Assembly (NCBI RefSeq): GCF_000377565.1
Contig: NZ_KB898359.1
Span: forward strand, 180,508-244,507
Source: Rhizobium sp. 2MFCol3.1
GTDB lineage: Bacteria; Pseudomonadota; Alphaproteobacteria; Rhizobiales; Rhizobiaceae
Direction: 5' to 3'
Length of the DNA stretch: 64,000 bases
Shown piece after piece: positions 8,913-17,283 of the stretch. Position numbers and translations under genes: made by a program. The number at the start of each line of letters is the position of its first letter. The stretch's first letter is position 1. The notes below the pieces were generated by a model. That model worked only from the letters and a program-made list of their open reading frames with translations, had not been told where the DNA came from and did no database searches.

Positions 8913-9036
8913 CACAGGCCCACGCGCCGTCGTCGTGCCGACGCTGATCGTATCTGTAAAGGTTGAGGAATGGGTTCTTGACGAAGCGACCCCACACGCT
9001 GTCAATTGCCGGCGACGACAACAGTGAAACAGGCAA

Positions 9037-10545
9037 ATGGGCCAAGAGCAAAGTTCAATCTTCCCTCTCATCGCGGATCCTATCGCTCAGTTTGCGACGA
9101 TCGTTCTTCTGCTTGTGGCCGCGAGATTTTTCGTCCGCGGAAGACCTACGCACCGCTTTCTGGTCCATATAACCTTCTTTGCTTTCCTCACTGTGCTTCT
9201 TGTCGGTAACAACGTCGCACCATGGACGACGGGCACCGTCGATGAGGATCTTACGCATCGAATGTTCATCGGCATTGCAAAGGCGACATGGTGGGCCGGG
9301 GGCGCGATGGTGCTCGCCAGCTCTGTTCGTGTATACCTCATTTTCGAGCGCAAGCCCCGTGAAGGCCGCCTGCTTCAGGACCTTTTGGTAGCCGTGATCT
9401 ACCTTGGTGCCGTGCTCTCGATCGTGGCCTTCGTGTTTGATTTACCTGTGCGAACGTTGATCGCTACATCCGGCGTGTTCGCCATCGTTTTGGGTCTGGC
9501 CCTTCAAAGCACGCTCAACGACGTTTTCTCCGGTATCGCGCTTAACCTAGGCAGGCCGTACGCAGTTGGAGATTGGATCGAGGTGGAGGGCGGCGTCCGC
9601 GGACAGGTCGTAGAAACGAATTGGCGATCGACACACTTGCTCAGCGACACCAACGATCTCGTCATCGTACCAAATAGCGCCCTCGCCAAGGCGACGTTGA
9701 CAAACCTCACAGGGGGCGACTCCGTTCATGGGAGCAAAATCATTGTGCGGGCCATGCCGACGCGCTCGCCAGCTGTCATCGAGGAGACTATGCGTACGGT
9801 GCTGTTAAGCGCGAATTCTATTTTGAAGACGCCTCCACCATCTGTATCGATCACCGGCCTTGACGGATCCTCAATCGAGATTGAACTGTCGTTCAAGGTC
9901 GCAAGTCTCGGACAGACTGGCGCTGCGAAAAACGAAATATTCGATCTGGTTTACAGGCATACGAAGGCGGCTGGCATACAGCTTTCAGCGCCTTCGAACG
10001 CGTTGGCGGAACCACACTTTTCAGACACAGCAAGCAAGCATCCTGGAACTCCCTGGCGCCTGCTCACCTCAATTCCACTGTTTTCGGCACTCACCGAAGA
10101 TGAAATGGAAACTGTCGCTAACAGTATGAAGCGACTGACCTTCAAAAAGGACGTCGTCATCGCTCCTCAGGACGCATCAATGACATCCTTGATGATAATC
10201 CGGAGTGGGGTTGTGGTGATAGAAAACGACAACGGCGCCGGCAGGACGGAATTGACCAGATTGGCGCCTGGTGATCTTTTCGGTGAACGCGGCGTCTTGA
10301 TGGGCGCGCCAGAGCCGGCTGCGATGCGAGCATTGACTTTGGTCGTGGTGTACGAGATCTCCAAGGATCATTTGGCGAGCGTGATGCATGACCGCCCGGC
10401 CTTGGTAGAAGAACTAAGCCAGCTTTTGGCGAAACGGGTCGAGACGGAAGAGCATCTGCGAGCTGACAACGAAAGCGCTTCTGGAGTACGCCCAGTTTCT
10501 TTGGCGGCTCGAATACGGCATTTGTTCAGTGTGCCCACCCACTAA
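9037..10545 (+). CDS. MscS-family mechanosensitive channel with C-terminal cyclic-nucleotide-binding-like domain
   Basis: A 502-residue inner-membrane channel. Four or five hydrophobic segments occupy residues 12-165; the pore-lining MscS helix and beta-domain follow (ATSGVFAIVLGLALQST, then NLGRPYAVGDWIEVEG and VVETNWRSTHL). A cNMP-binding fold runs from about 345 to 465 (LFSALTEDEMETVA, then GDLFGERGVLMGAP). In the phosphate-binding cassette the usual PR(T/S)A is PEPAA, so the arginine that holds the cyclic phosphate is missing and another ligand or no ligand is possible. The family releases osmolytes under hypo-osmotic shock; ligand gating is inferred. ATG at 9037 follows CAGG. Confidence 0.92.
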   Translation: MGQEQSSIFPLIADPIAQFATIVLLLVAARFFVRGRPTHRFLVHITFFAFLTVLLVGNNVAPWTTGTVDEDLTHRMFIGIAKATWWAGGAMVLASSVRVYLIFERKPREGRLLQDLLVAVIYLGAVLSIVAFVFDLPVRTLIATSGVFAIVLGLALQSTLNDVFSGIALNLGRPYAVGDWIEVEGGVRGQVVETNWRSTHLLSDTNDLVIVPNSALAKATLTNLTGGDSVHGSKIIVRAMPTRSPAVIEETMRTVLLSANSILKTPPPSVSITGLDGSSIEIELSFKVASLGQTGAAKNEIFDLVYRHTKAAGIQLSAPSNALAEPHFSDTASKHPGTPWRLLTSIPLFSALTEDEMETVANSMKRLTFKKDVVIAPQDASMTSLMIIRSGVVVIENDNGAGRTELTRLAPGDLFGERGVLMGAPEPAAMRALTLVVVYEISKDHLASVMHDRPALVEELSQLLAKRVETEEHLRADNESASGVRPVSLAARIRHLFSVPTH

Positions 10546-10620
10546 CGTGTCTGATCATCAAAAGCCTCAGTGCGGATGGTGTTGCATAATCGCCCTTCGC
10601 ATCAACAACGCGAGCAGCGT

Positions 10621-11991
10621 CTATCCTGCTGTCTGGCCTCTAGCGTTCGAAAAGCGGCCTCGGGCTTGAACGGGGTGATCGGCGACGGCTCGGTTTCTAC
10701 CACCGCTTTTCGCAAGGTAGAGCGCCTTGTCAGCGCGCAATATCAGCTCGTTCATTCCACCGGCATCGCCGCGCGGGGCGAACGAGACACCGATACTGGC
10801 TGTCATCGTCATTGAATGCTCGCCTTCTAGCGGAATTCGCATGGCTTCAATTCGCCGGCACACAAAAGCCGCGTCCAGTAGTGCCTGCTCTTCGTTGTCC
10901 GCATTGTAGACGATGACAAACTCTTCGCCTCCGTAGCGGGCTGCCAGCGAACTCGGTAAGCGATCAAGTGAGACGAGAAGAAGAGCTAAGCTTTGAAGGC
11001 ATTGGTCACCGACCTGGTGTCCGTAGCGGTCGTTGATGGATTTGAAGTGATCAACATCGATTAGCAAGACCGCAGTGCCACCAATCTTGTCCTTGTCGGC
11101 AAGCGCCGACTGTAAATATGTCTCAAGTGTCCGACGGTTCGCCAGTCCAGTCAACGGGTCTTCTTCGGCGAGTGCCTGCAACACCACGTTCTTTCGTCGG
11201 AGTTCACTTGCCGTATATCCATAAGAAAGCACCGCATCTCCGATCATCGCGAGCTCCGCGAGAACCGGACGCGTCTGTACAGGTAAGGTTGGCCTATTTT
11301 CACTGATGCGCTTGAGGTTTCCGATCGCCGCAAGAACGGGCTTTGCAAGATGCCGTCGAGCGAGCAGAAGCAGCACGACGCAGAAAAGGCCGGGCATCAG
11401 CAACGTCAACAAGACGGTGTTCCTCGTGCTTGCGGCTCCCGCCTCTATTTCCTTGGCAAGTCTGTCGGCGGCGAGAGCCGCGTCTCCGCTCAGCTCCTTC
11501 CCCATTTCGTCGATGATCTTGATCGCTTGGCTGTATGCAGCCGTCGCACGTTCCTCGAAGTTGAAGGCGGCAGTGCTCTGCCCAGCACTGTCACGGGCCT
11601 GCTGCCGAGCCGCGGCGATCTCTTTCGCAAGCGTTGCCACGCTTTTCGATCCCGAAACGACGCGTTCGCCAGCGTCGAACGGAAATCCTTGCGCGAGCGC
11701 TTGTATCTGGAGCTGTATCTGCCGTTCGAGGCGTCTATCACGCGCGAGATAGATCGCCCTGACCAAAGACGCCAAACGCTCGGTCTTGACGGCATTTCGG
11801 GTCTGCGAGAGGATCAGCGGCAACTGCGTTTCGCGGGTGAACTTGGCTTCTCGTTCGATCTTCGTGAGCAAGACGCCAGTGAATATAGCGGCGGCGCCTG
11901 TGTACACCAGCGCGATGAGAAAGAGTGCCCTGCCCGCTGATCTAAGCGAGATTTGACGTGACGACCGCCACCGTGACCAAGACTTCAACAT
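10621..11991 (-). CDS. Membrane diguanylate cyclase with periplasmic sensor and GGDEF domain
   Basis: A 456-residue enzyme that makes c-di-GMP. TM1 lies at about 22-43, a helical periplasmic domain at 45-190, TM2 at about 191-211, a HAMP-like linker, then GGDEF with the active motif GGEEF at 354-358 and the substrate-binding LLIDVDHFKSINDRYGH. No RxxD inhibitory site sits five residues before GGEEF, so product feedback is unlikely. The gene starts 8 bp after the stop of the periplasmic binding protein upstream, an operon arrangement. The binding protein is therefore a likely partner for the periplasmic domain, as in NspS-MbaA of Vibrio cholerae (known analogy). Confidence 0.93.
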   Translation of the reverse strand: MLKSWSRWRSSRQISLRSAGRALFLIALVYTGAAAIFTGVLLTKIEREAKFTRETQLPLILSQTRNAVKTERLASLVRAIYLARDRRLERQIQLQIQALAQGFPFDAGERVVSGSKSVATLAKEIAAARQQARDSAGQSTAAFNFEERATAAYSQAIKIIDEMGKELSGDAALAADRLAKEIEAGAASTRNTVLLTLLMPGLFCVVLLLLARRHLAKPVLAAIGNLKRISENRPTLPVQTRPVLAELAMIGDAVLSYGYTASELRRKNVVLQALAEEDPLTGLANRRTLETYLQSALADKDKIGGTAVLLIDVDHFKSINDRYGHQVGDQCLQSLALLLVSLDRLPSSLAARYGGEEFVIVYNADNEEQALLDAAFVCRRIEAMRIPLEGEHSMTMTASIGVSFAPRGDAGGMNELILRADKALYLAKSGGRNRAVADHPVQARGRFSNARGQTAG

Positions 11992-11999
11992 TTGCAGCC

Positions 12000-12749
12000 T
12001 TAGTATATGCTGAAGGGGAAGTAGGCGTCATTGATCCGATCGTATGTGCCGTTAAGCTTGATTTCCTTGAGGGCCGCGTTGACGCGAGCGAGAAGCGCCT
12101 GGTTGCCCTTGTGGGCGGTGATGTGTGCCGAGCTTTGCAGGAAGTCGCTCGATATCGGGTCTCCGACATAGCTGAATGCAGACCCCTCCGGGGTCTCCAT
12201 AAAGGTCAGAAGCTCGATTGCGTCACCGATTAGGAGATCTGCCTTTTTTTCGATGAGCAGCTTGCGTGCCGCCGGCTGGTCCTCGCCAAGCAGGATCGTA
12301 CTCTTTGGGTAAGCCTTTTTGAGATATTCCGCCTGGATCGTCCCGCTCTCCACGGCAATCCGCGCGCCGGCCAGCGCTTCCGGTGAGCTGTCCTGATATT
12401 TTTCGTCGCCGACGAGCACCGAGTGAGAGCGGTAATAGGGTTCGGAGAAGTCGATACGGGCGGCGCGCTCTTTCGAAAAGGCCATGCTTGCGACGATCAG
12501 ATCGTATTTGTTAGCTTCCAGTCCGTCGATGATGTCGTTCCACGCGACAGCCTGGAAGGAACATTCGACAGACATCTTGGCGCAGATAGCCTTTGCAATA
12601 TCCACGTCAAAGCCCTTGAGCTCGCCGTTATCGAGGAAGTTGAACGGGGGGTATGCACCCTCGGTCGCTATTCGTAGCGTCTCGGCATGGCCCGCACCAA
12701 CGGCCAATAGCGTTGTTAGGGCAAATGCGATACTCAGTCGTCGAAGCAT
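12000..12749 (-). CDS. Periplasmic amino-acid-type solute-binding protein (SBP_bac_3)
   Basis: A 249-residue periplasmic protein with signal peptide (about 1-22, ending VGAGHA). The SBP_bac_3 fold is shown by LRIATEGAYPPFNFLDNGELKGFDVD, DIIDGLEANKYDLIVASM, the SKERAARIDFSEPYY block and the second-lobe DLLIGDAIELL. Family ligands are polar amino acids, opines or polyamines. It is not followed by ABC permease or ATPase genes. The next gene, 8 bp downstream, is a diguanylate cyclase. A sensing rather than transport role is therefore likely, though it might also serve a distant transporter. Confidence 0.92.
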   Translation of the reverse strand: MLRRLSIAFALTTLLAVGAGHAETLRIATEGAYPPFNFLDNGELKGFDVDIAKAICAKMSVECSFQAVAWNDIIDGLEANKYDLIVASMAFSKERAARIDFSEPYYRSHSVLVGDEKYQDSSPEALAGARIAVESGTIQAEYLKKAYPKSTILLGEDQPAARKLLIEKKADLLIGDAIELLTFMETPEGSAFSYVGDPISSDFLQSSAHITAHKGNQALLARVNAALKEIKLNGTYDRINDAYFPFSIY

Positions 12750-12885
12750 TCGTTGATCTCCTCAACCCGCATCAATAGCCCGCGACTGCTAATAAAGATT
12801 TTCGAAATAAAGTTAAATGTTATTGAGATAACAAACGGGCTTGGGTAATCCGATGAAACGATCCAAAGATTTTTCGCTCAGTTCA

Positions 12886-12910
12886 GGAACTTTTTCAACG
12901 CACGCGAGTT
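12886..12910 (+). promoter_or_regulatory. Candidate ECFG stress promoter driving a small RNA
   Basis: GGAAC at 12886-12890, 18 bases, TT at 12909-12910 (AGTT at the -10). No protein gene lies downstream on this strand before a terminator at 12975. The motif therefore predicts a short transcript starting near 12916. Confidence 0.5.
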
Positions 12911-12915
12911 ATGGC

Positions 12916-13009
12916 AGTGCAAGGCGTTTGAAATCCATCTTGCCGCGGATGCGTACAGCATACGATCCGCCAGAAGCCCGGCGTCGGATTGTTCCGGACC
13001 GGGCTTTTC
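12916..13009 (+). ncRNA. Candidate stress-induced trans-acting small RNA
   Basis: Between the divergent binding-protein gene and the next gene, a roughly 95-nt transcript is predicted. It has a stress-type promoter at 12886-12910, an internal stem at 12945-12970 (GCGGAT-CGTA paired with TACG-ATCCGC, one bulged G) and an intrinsic terminator: AGCCCGG (12975-12981) pairs with CCGGGCT (12999-13005), followed by a T-rich tail. A possible 62-codon frame overlaps but starts with TTG and resembles no protein. The ensemble resembles alphaproteobacterial stress small RNAs such as Caulobacter GsrN in logic, not in recognised sequence. The 5' end is inferred. Confidence 0.55.
12975..13009 (+). terminator. 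Intrinsic terminator of candidate small RNA
   Basis: AGCCCGG and CCGGGCT form a 7-bp GC-rich stem; the internal TCGGA/TCCGG may extend it. TTTTCCTTT follows. It is oriented for plus-strand transcription. Confidence 0.75.
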
Positions 13010-13162
13010 CTTTACAAGCGGCAGCCTAACCCTTTAAATATCAGGATTACCTAAATCAGCATTCATGCATAATGGGGCGCTCTGATCTGATCCCGTAGTG
13101 ATTAGCCAGCGCTCGAACTCACAAATTAAAACGCGTACAATCAACTTGCTTGAGGACACGTG

Positions 13163-13455
13163 GTGGCTGACAAAATGATAAAACGCGGGCCTGCCCAATC
13201 TACAAGGAAGAGATAAAGGTTGCCGCTACCCGTTGTATTCACTGCCATACCGAAATCCCCCCAAGCGCAGACGGCCGCGCAAGGCCTCCAATGATCATGG
13301 GCCGGCGCATTCGTGCCATGGCGCACCGCGCATCCGCGGCAGCCTTCAACGCGGGACCATCATCCGCGTGTAACGACCTCGAGATCGATGACGCCGGCGT
13401 CTGGGAATACATAGGGGAAGACGACGAATATTGCTACTACTGGGGTCCGTTCTAG
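13163..13455 (+). pseudogene. Frameshifted zinc-ribbon-type small protein gene
   Basis: A GTG start region (13160 or 13163) encodes VADKMIKR, after which the frame is lost. In the neighbouring frame from 13171 the sequence continues RACPIYKEEIKVAATRC, IHCHTEIPP and on to DDAGVWEYIGEDDEYCYYW, ending at 13455. The pattern matches the common CPxCKEEIKxxAxxCxHC zinc ribbon. A one-base deletion near 13180-13189 explains the break, and the second cysteine is Tyr (TAC), which would already spoil a zinc site. Either a decayed gene or a sequencing error at the junction; the Cys-to-Tyr change favours decay. An internal ATG at 13291 could still make a 54-residue tail. Confidence 0.55.
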
Positions 13456-13919
13456 TGCGATGGCACCACGCCGGCACCGTGGTCGATCGCAGGTGTCACC
13501 GCGTATTTTCGCAGGAGGCACTCTTCTTCCATGTGATGGGGTATTCCGTGTTAGGTGTCCACCTGCCAGCATGACCTGGACGCCAGCTTTTTCGCACCAC
13601 ACACCATCGCAGCTAAAATCAGGTAGATAAAAGAACGCCGGGGTTGAGGCGCTTCAAATAGCTGGGAAGTGCGCTGGCAACCGATAGTGGCGGCCTATGC
13701 TACGTCGCTAACGCCACGGAGCGATCGAAAAGCCGTTCTGATCGCGACCGGACGTGCGATAAACGACTGGGCGGTCGACAGCGCGCGGCGACGAATCTCG
13801 GGGTCGCAAGCGAATGAGTTTCTAGCACCCAAGAAACGAATTGGTTTTGGACCTTCATCATCGATGAGGGTCGCATGGCGATGGCGCAGCATTGGTCTCC
13901 CGACACTGCGCCTGTGTCT
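13456..13919. other. Intergenic stretch, no gene seen
   Basis: About 460 bp between the broken zinc-ribbon gene and the outer-membrane barrel gene. Frames present are short, Arg/Ser-rich and lack ribosome sites. Confidence 0.4.
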
Positions 13920-14660
13920 TCAGAAACTCTTGCGGAAACCGAAGGTTACAGCGTTGCTACGGAAATCCGTGCTCGACGAGGTGCCCCCCTGCGAGGTAAA
14001 ATCGAAATTATCTGCGGCTGTGAACCTGTATCCGATGTCGAGTGTCGTATTGTCGAACAGAGAAACGTCAGAGAACAACCCAATAGCCTGTAGGTTGATC
14101 CCAACACCCGCATCAAGATGATAGGCGAAGGCTGTGTCGCTGTCGTCCATCAACGTCCCGGTACCCGCAACGCCCTGCTTGCGAAGGTCAAGGTTCATGA
14201 AGCCGACACCACCGCCAACATATGGAGTGATGGCGCTCAACGCTCCGTCTGCCGCCAGAGGAATATCCAGGTAGCCATTGACATAACCTTGGATCGAGCG
14301 AGCATCGCCGAAGGAGTTGATGCCGCCGAGACCTACGCCCCCAATGCTATGCTCATCGACCGAAGCTGTACCATAGCCGATTTCCAGTTCCATACGCGGC
14401 GAAATGAAACCGTACGCTCCAAAGTCGTAGCCAGCTCGAAGAGCGCTATAGAAACCGACGTCATAATCGGTCGAGACCGTTGTGCCGGCGGCGCCGAAGC
14501 TGGTGTCGTCGAGAAAATTCACGGACGATAGAGAACCGATGTAAAAACCGGATGACGACTGCACCACAGCCGGCTGCTCGACGGGCTGCACCAAATCTGC
14601 TGCAAGCAGCGAGGACGTGGAGGAGACGAGAGCGGTGAGAACGAGAGCTGGAATTTTCAT
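13920..14660 (-). CDS. Outer-membrane beta-barrel protein (Omp25/RopB-like)
   Basis: A 246-residue outer-membrane porin-like protein. The signal peptide MKIPALVLTALVSSTSSLLA ends at AA-D. The mature part has alternating barrel strands: SSGFYIGSLSSVNF, VGFYSALRAGYDFG, RMELEIGYG, ITPYVGGGVGFMNLDL, YHLDAGVGINL and TTLDIGYRFTAADNF. It ends in AVTFGFRKSF with the C-terminal Phe needed for barrel assembly. The start at 14660 was chosen for the signal peptide; upstream frame to 14873 is not homologous. A possible stress-type promoter lies 52-77 bp upstream. Family members are major envelope antigens in rhizobia and Brucella. Confidence 0.88.
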   Translation of the reverse strand: MKIPALVLTALVSSTSSLLAADLVQPVEQPAVVQSSSGFYIGSLSSVNFLDDTSFGAAGTTVSTDYDVGFYSALRAGYDFGAYGFISPRMELEIGYGTASVDEHSIGGVGLGGINSFGDARSIQGYVNGYLDIPLAADGALSAITPYVGGGVGFMNLDLRKQGVAGTGTLMDDSDTAFAYHLDAGVGINLQAIGLFSDVSLFDNTTLDIGYRFTAADNFDFTSQGGTSSSTDFRSNAVTFGFRKSF

Positions 14661-14711
14661 TGTGAACCCAAACTTATGCGCCACAAGGAATTCGTGGGCT
14701 TCAGGTTTCGC

Positions 14712-14737
14712 AAGTAGGAAGGATTGGGCGGCGTTCC
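14712..14737 (-). promoter_or_regulatory. Weak candidate ECFG promoter for the barrel protein
   Basis: Minus strand GGAAC (14737-14733), 19 bases, TT (14713-14712). The -10 reads ACTT rather than CGTT, so this is the weakest of the set. Confidence 0.3.
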
Positions 14738-14786
14738 ACCCATAGATCACGATGATGAAGAGCGCGTGACATAAATGCAACGCGAG

Positions 14787-15017
14787 ATGACGCTTGCCTG
14801 CATCCAAAATCCCCAACAAGTCATTCCCGAGCGATTTTTCAACCGGATCGGCGACTTCACCGAGAGCCGCCACCTGCTGTCGGTAAGAAGTGAACTTGTC
14901 TGCCCCTTCACCTTTGATGTATGCGCAACCGCCCGTAACCTAGAAGAGCTGGAATGGTCCTGGAAGCGGCGTCGTTGTCTATGGTGTAAGCGGGACCACG
15001 GACATTCGCAGTGGTAG
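14787..15017 (+). CDS. Small Cys/His-containing protein, 76 residues
   Basis: Not assigned. Starting MTLACIQNPQQ, the protein has a CPFT motif mid-chain (LVCPFTFDVCATA) and ends with RRRCLWCKRDHGHSQW. The CPxT, CxxC and H pattern resembles small rhizobial zinc-ribbon-like proteins that end in CPxCxxxHxW. The reading frame is amino-acid balanced and ends in a natural stop. An ATG at 14775 is an alternative start. The ribosome site is poor. It overlaps only the untranslated leader region of the divergent barrel gene. Could be chance; moderate belief. Confidence 0.42.
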   Translation: MTLACIQNPQQVIPERFFNRIGDFTESRHLLSVRSELVCPFTFDVCATARNLEELEWSWKRRRCLWCKRDHGHSQW

Positions 15018-15280
15018 ATCAGACGCTGGGGTATCCCTCCAACCGCTTGCAGACTGGGATCCTCAGGACCTTCGCGCCTTCGCAGCGTAAACAGGGCGCC
15101 TTGATGGCGTGAAACTGGCTAGCGTGTCAGATACTTTGCAAATAATTCGGCCACCCTCGATGCGCCTCGTCCTCGATCTCTGTTAAGTTACAAGTCGCAA
15201 GAGGCGAGCGAATGAACAAACTCAGCGCTCAAGAATGTGCAGAACCTATCCGGCTTTAGAAATGGTGATACGATCGTCCC

Positions 15281-16717
15281 ATGGCAGCGAAGACTACACT
15301 CAACGCAAAGAACCTCGAGGCACTCGGCGTGCAAAGGCTCGCCGAACTGCTCATTGAACTCAGCATTGGCAGCGCCGCCCATCAGCGACGTCTTCGCATG
15401 GAACTTGCCGGAAACCACGGTAGCGCCGAGGTGGCCCGAGAGGTCCGAAAACGGCTGTCCAGCATTGCACGCGCTAAGACTTTCATCGACTGGCGCAAGG
15501 TCAAAGCCACCAAGACGGATCTGGAGACTCAGCGGAAGATCATCGTCGAGACCATCGCTTCCCACGATCCGGTGGAAGCTTTCGATTTGATTTGGCAGTT
15601 CTTGGCGATCGCGGATCGTCTCTTTGAACGCTCGGACGACGGCAACGGGTCGTTGATGCAAAGCTTCCATCAGGCAGGCATAGACGCTGGGAATATCGCC
15701 AAATCCGCGAAGATCGACGCCGATGTTCTTGCGGAGAAGGCGTTCAGAGCAATTCAGCGCAACGGCTACGGACAGTTTGACCGCCTGATCACTGCGATGG
15801 CTCCAGCGCTTGGCCACAAAGGCCTCGAGCATGTTAAGGGGCTCTTCGTCGACTGGTCAAAAGAAGCAAGGGAGAAGCCGGCTCAAAATGATCGACAGAT
15901 CATCGGCTGGAGCAGCGCGGGTGCGATCTACGAGGACGACGTCTACGAAAATCACAAGGATCTCACCATTCGCATCGCGCTGCAGGAGATTGCGGACGCC
16001 CAGAATGATGTCGACGCCTACATTGCGCAGCAACCGGAGAAGACACGCAGCGCCCCCATGGTCGCCGCCGACATCGCCAACCGTCTTATCTCAGCTGGGC
16101 GAGCCGAAGAAGCACTCGCAGCGCTCGACAATGTCGAGGCCACGGGATGGGAGAATGTTCCGTTCGAATGGCAGCTTGCACGAACCGCGGCACTAGAAGC
16201 GTTGGCGCGGAACGATGAAGCCCAAGCGTTTCGGTGGATGTGCTTCGAACAATCCTTAAATGAAGAGCACCTGCGTGCCTACGTCCGGCGCTTGCCTGAT
16301 TTCGACGACATCGAAGCCGAGGAGAGAGCTTTCGCATTCGCCCAGGCATTTCCCGATGCCAATCGCGGCCTTAACTTCTTCCTGCGGTGGCCATCACCGG
16401 CACAGGCAGCAAAGCTTGTGATAAATCGGTCGGGCGAGCTCGATGGGGATTATTATGAGCTGATGACCCCGGCGGCCGAGATGCTTTCAACGAAGTACCC
16501 ATTGGCCGCGACAATCGCCCTGCGAGCGATGATTGACTTCACTTTGGAGAGTGGCCGGTCGAGCCGATACAAGCACGCAGCGCGACACCTTGCGGAATGC
16601 AAGTCATTGGCGAACCAGATTGAGGATTTCGGTAAGGTACGGGCGCACCAGGATTATCTGGCGGATTTGCAGCGGAAGCATGGGCGGAAGTCGGGATTTT
16701 GGGGTCTGGCATCTTAG
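15281..16717 (+). CDS. DUF6880 family protein
   Basis: A 478-residue soluble, mainly helical protein. The N-terminus (NAKNLEALGVQRLAELLIEL, then GSAAHQRRLRMELAG and EVAREVRKRLSSIARAKTFIDW) matches the DUF6880 family found widely in alphaproteobacteria. The C-terminal half is a helical repeat region (ANRLISAGRAEEALAALD, ALEALARNDEAQAFRW) that looks like TPR-type alpha-solenoid. It has no signal peptide or membrane segment and stands alone. Function unknown; a protein-interaction scaffold is a guess. Start ATG follows a gene-poor 263-bp region with no clear ribosome site. Confidence 0.75.
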   Translation: MAAKTTLNAKNLEALGVQRLAELLIELSIGSAAHQRRLRMELAGNHGSAEVAREVRKRLSSIARAKTFIDWRKVKATKTDLETQRKIIVETIASHDPVEAFDLIWQFLAIADRLFERSDDGNGSLMQSFHQAGIDAGNIAKSAKIDADVLAEKAFRAIQRNGYGQFDRLITAMAPALGHKGLEHVKGLFVDWSKEAREKPAQNDRQIIGWSSAGAIYEDDVYENHKDLTIRIALQEIADAQNDVDAYIAQQPEKTRSAPMVAADIANRLISAGRAEEALAALDNVEATGWENVPFEWQLARTAALEALARNDEAQAFRWMCFEQSLNEEHLRAYVRRLPDFDDIEAEERAFAFAQAFPDANRGLNFFLRWPSPAQAAKLVINRSGELDGDYYELMTPAAEMLSTKYPLAATIALRAMIDFTLESGRSSRYKHAARHLAECKSLANQIEDFGKVRAHQDYLADLQRKHGRKSGFWGLAS

Positions 16718-17230
16718 CGGGCGCATCTAAACTTGCCGGCTGCCTCTGAGCGACCTGACCGTCGAAAAGTAATCGGTTGGCAATTGAGGCTCGCGCCCGC
16801 CCCTGTCCCCGCTGATATGAGACAGGGATTATCCCGGCACTATGAGCGCTTGTGCCTTTGCACGGCCTATGCACGTCGCTTTCGATACCACAAGCGATGC
16901 ACAATACTGTGACAGCGGGCGCGGGGGAAGGTCGACCTGGTCGTCCTTCTGAGATCGACACCAGGTTGCGCGCCTTGAACAAAGTCTCTTGACGCAAACT
17001 CTTTGATCCGGACCGCGCAAGGTCGCAGATCTTTGAAGACCCGCGACCTTGCGATCGCGTAACCGGTATTTTCATCGCACACACGAGAGTGCTCGTTTTA
17101 AAAATTCTGCGGACAGAGGCGGTTCAATTTTCTTGCTGGCTTTGGATGAGGAGGTCCGAACACCAAGTGTGCAATCCAGCCGTTTGTGAACGGTAAAGAC
17201 CTATGGCTCGTCGGGCAGTTTGACGAATCT
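16718..17230. other. Intergenic stretch with an 11-bp inverted repeat
   Basis: About 510 bp without a convincing gene. CGCAAGGTCGC (17016-17026) and GCGACCTTGCG (17043-17053) form a perfect 11-bp stem with a 16-base loop, either an RNA structure or a protein-binding site. Minus-strand frames through 16829-17084 are Arg-rich and look non-coding. Confidence 0.45.
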
Positions 17231-17272
17231 TGTTGACTAGGAAACCTCTTCGATTTAGTTTCCTAGTCAACA
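17231..17272. promoter_or_regulatory. Perfect 15-bp inverted repeat before marR (probable operator)
   Basis: TGTTGACTAGGAAAC (17231-17245) and GTTTCCTAGTCAACA (17258-17272) are exact reverse complements around a 12-base spacer. The right arm ends directly against the GGGAG ribosome site of the MarR gene at 17284. Autoregulatory binding by the MarR protein is likely; in RNA the same bases would form a stem next to the ribosome site. Confidence 0.75.
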
Positions 17273-17283
17273 GGGAGTTCATC

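Noticed and set aside
12841..13029. 62-codon plus-strand frame
   Set aside because: TTG start without a ribosome site; it spans the candidate promoter, stem and terminator, which explain the region better as a small RNA.
16539..17084. 181-codon minus-strand frame
   Set aside because: Half overlaps the DUF6880 gene in antisense; the rest is Arg/Pro-rich and has no ribosome site.
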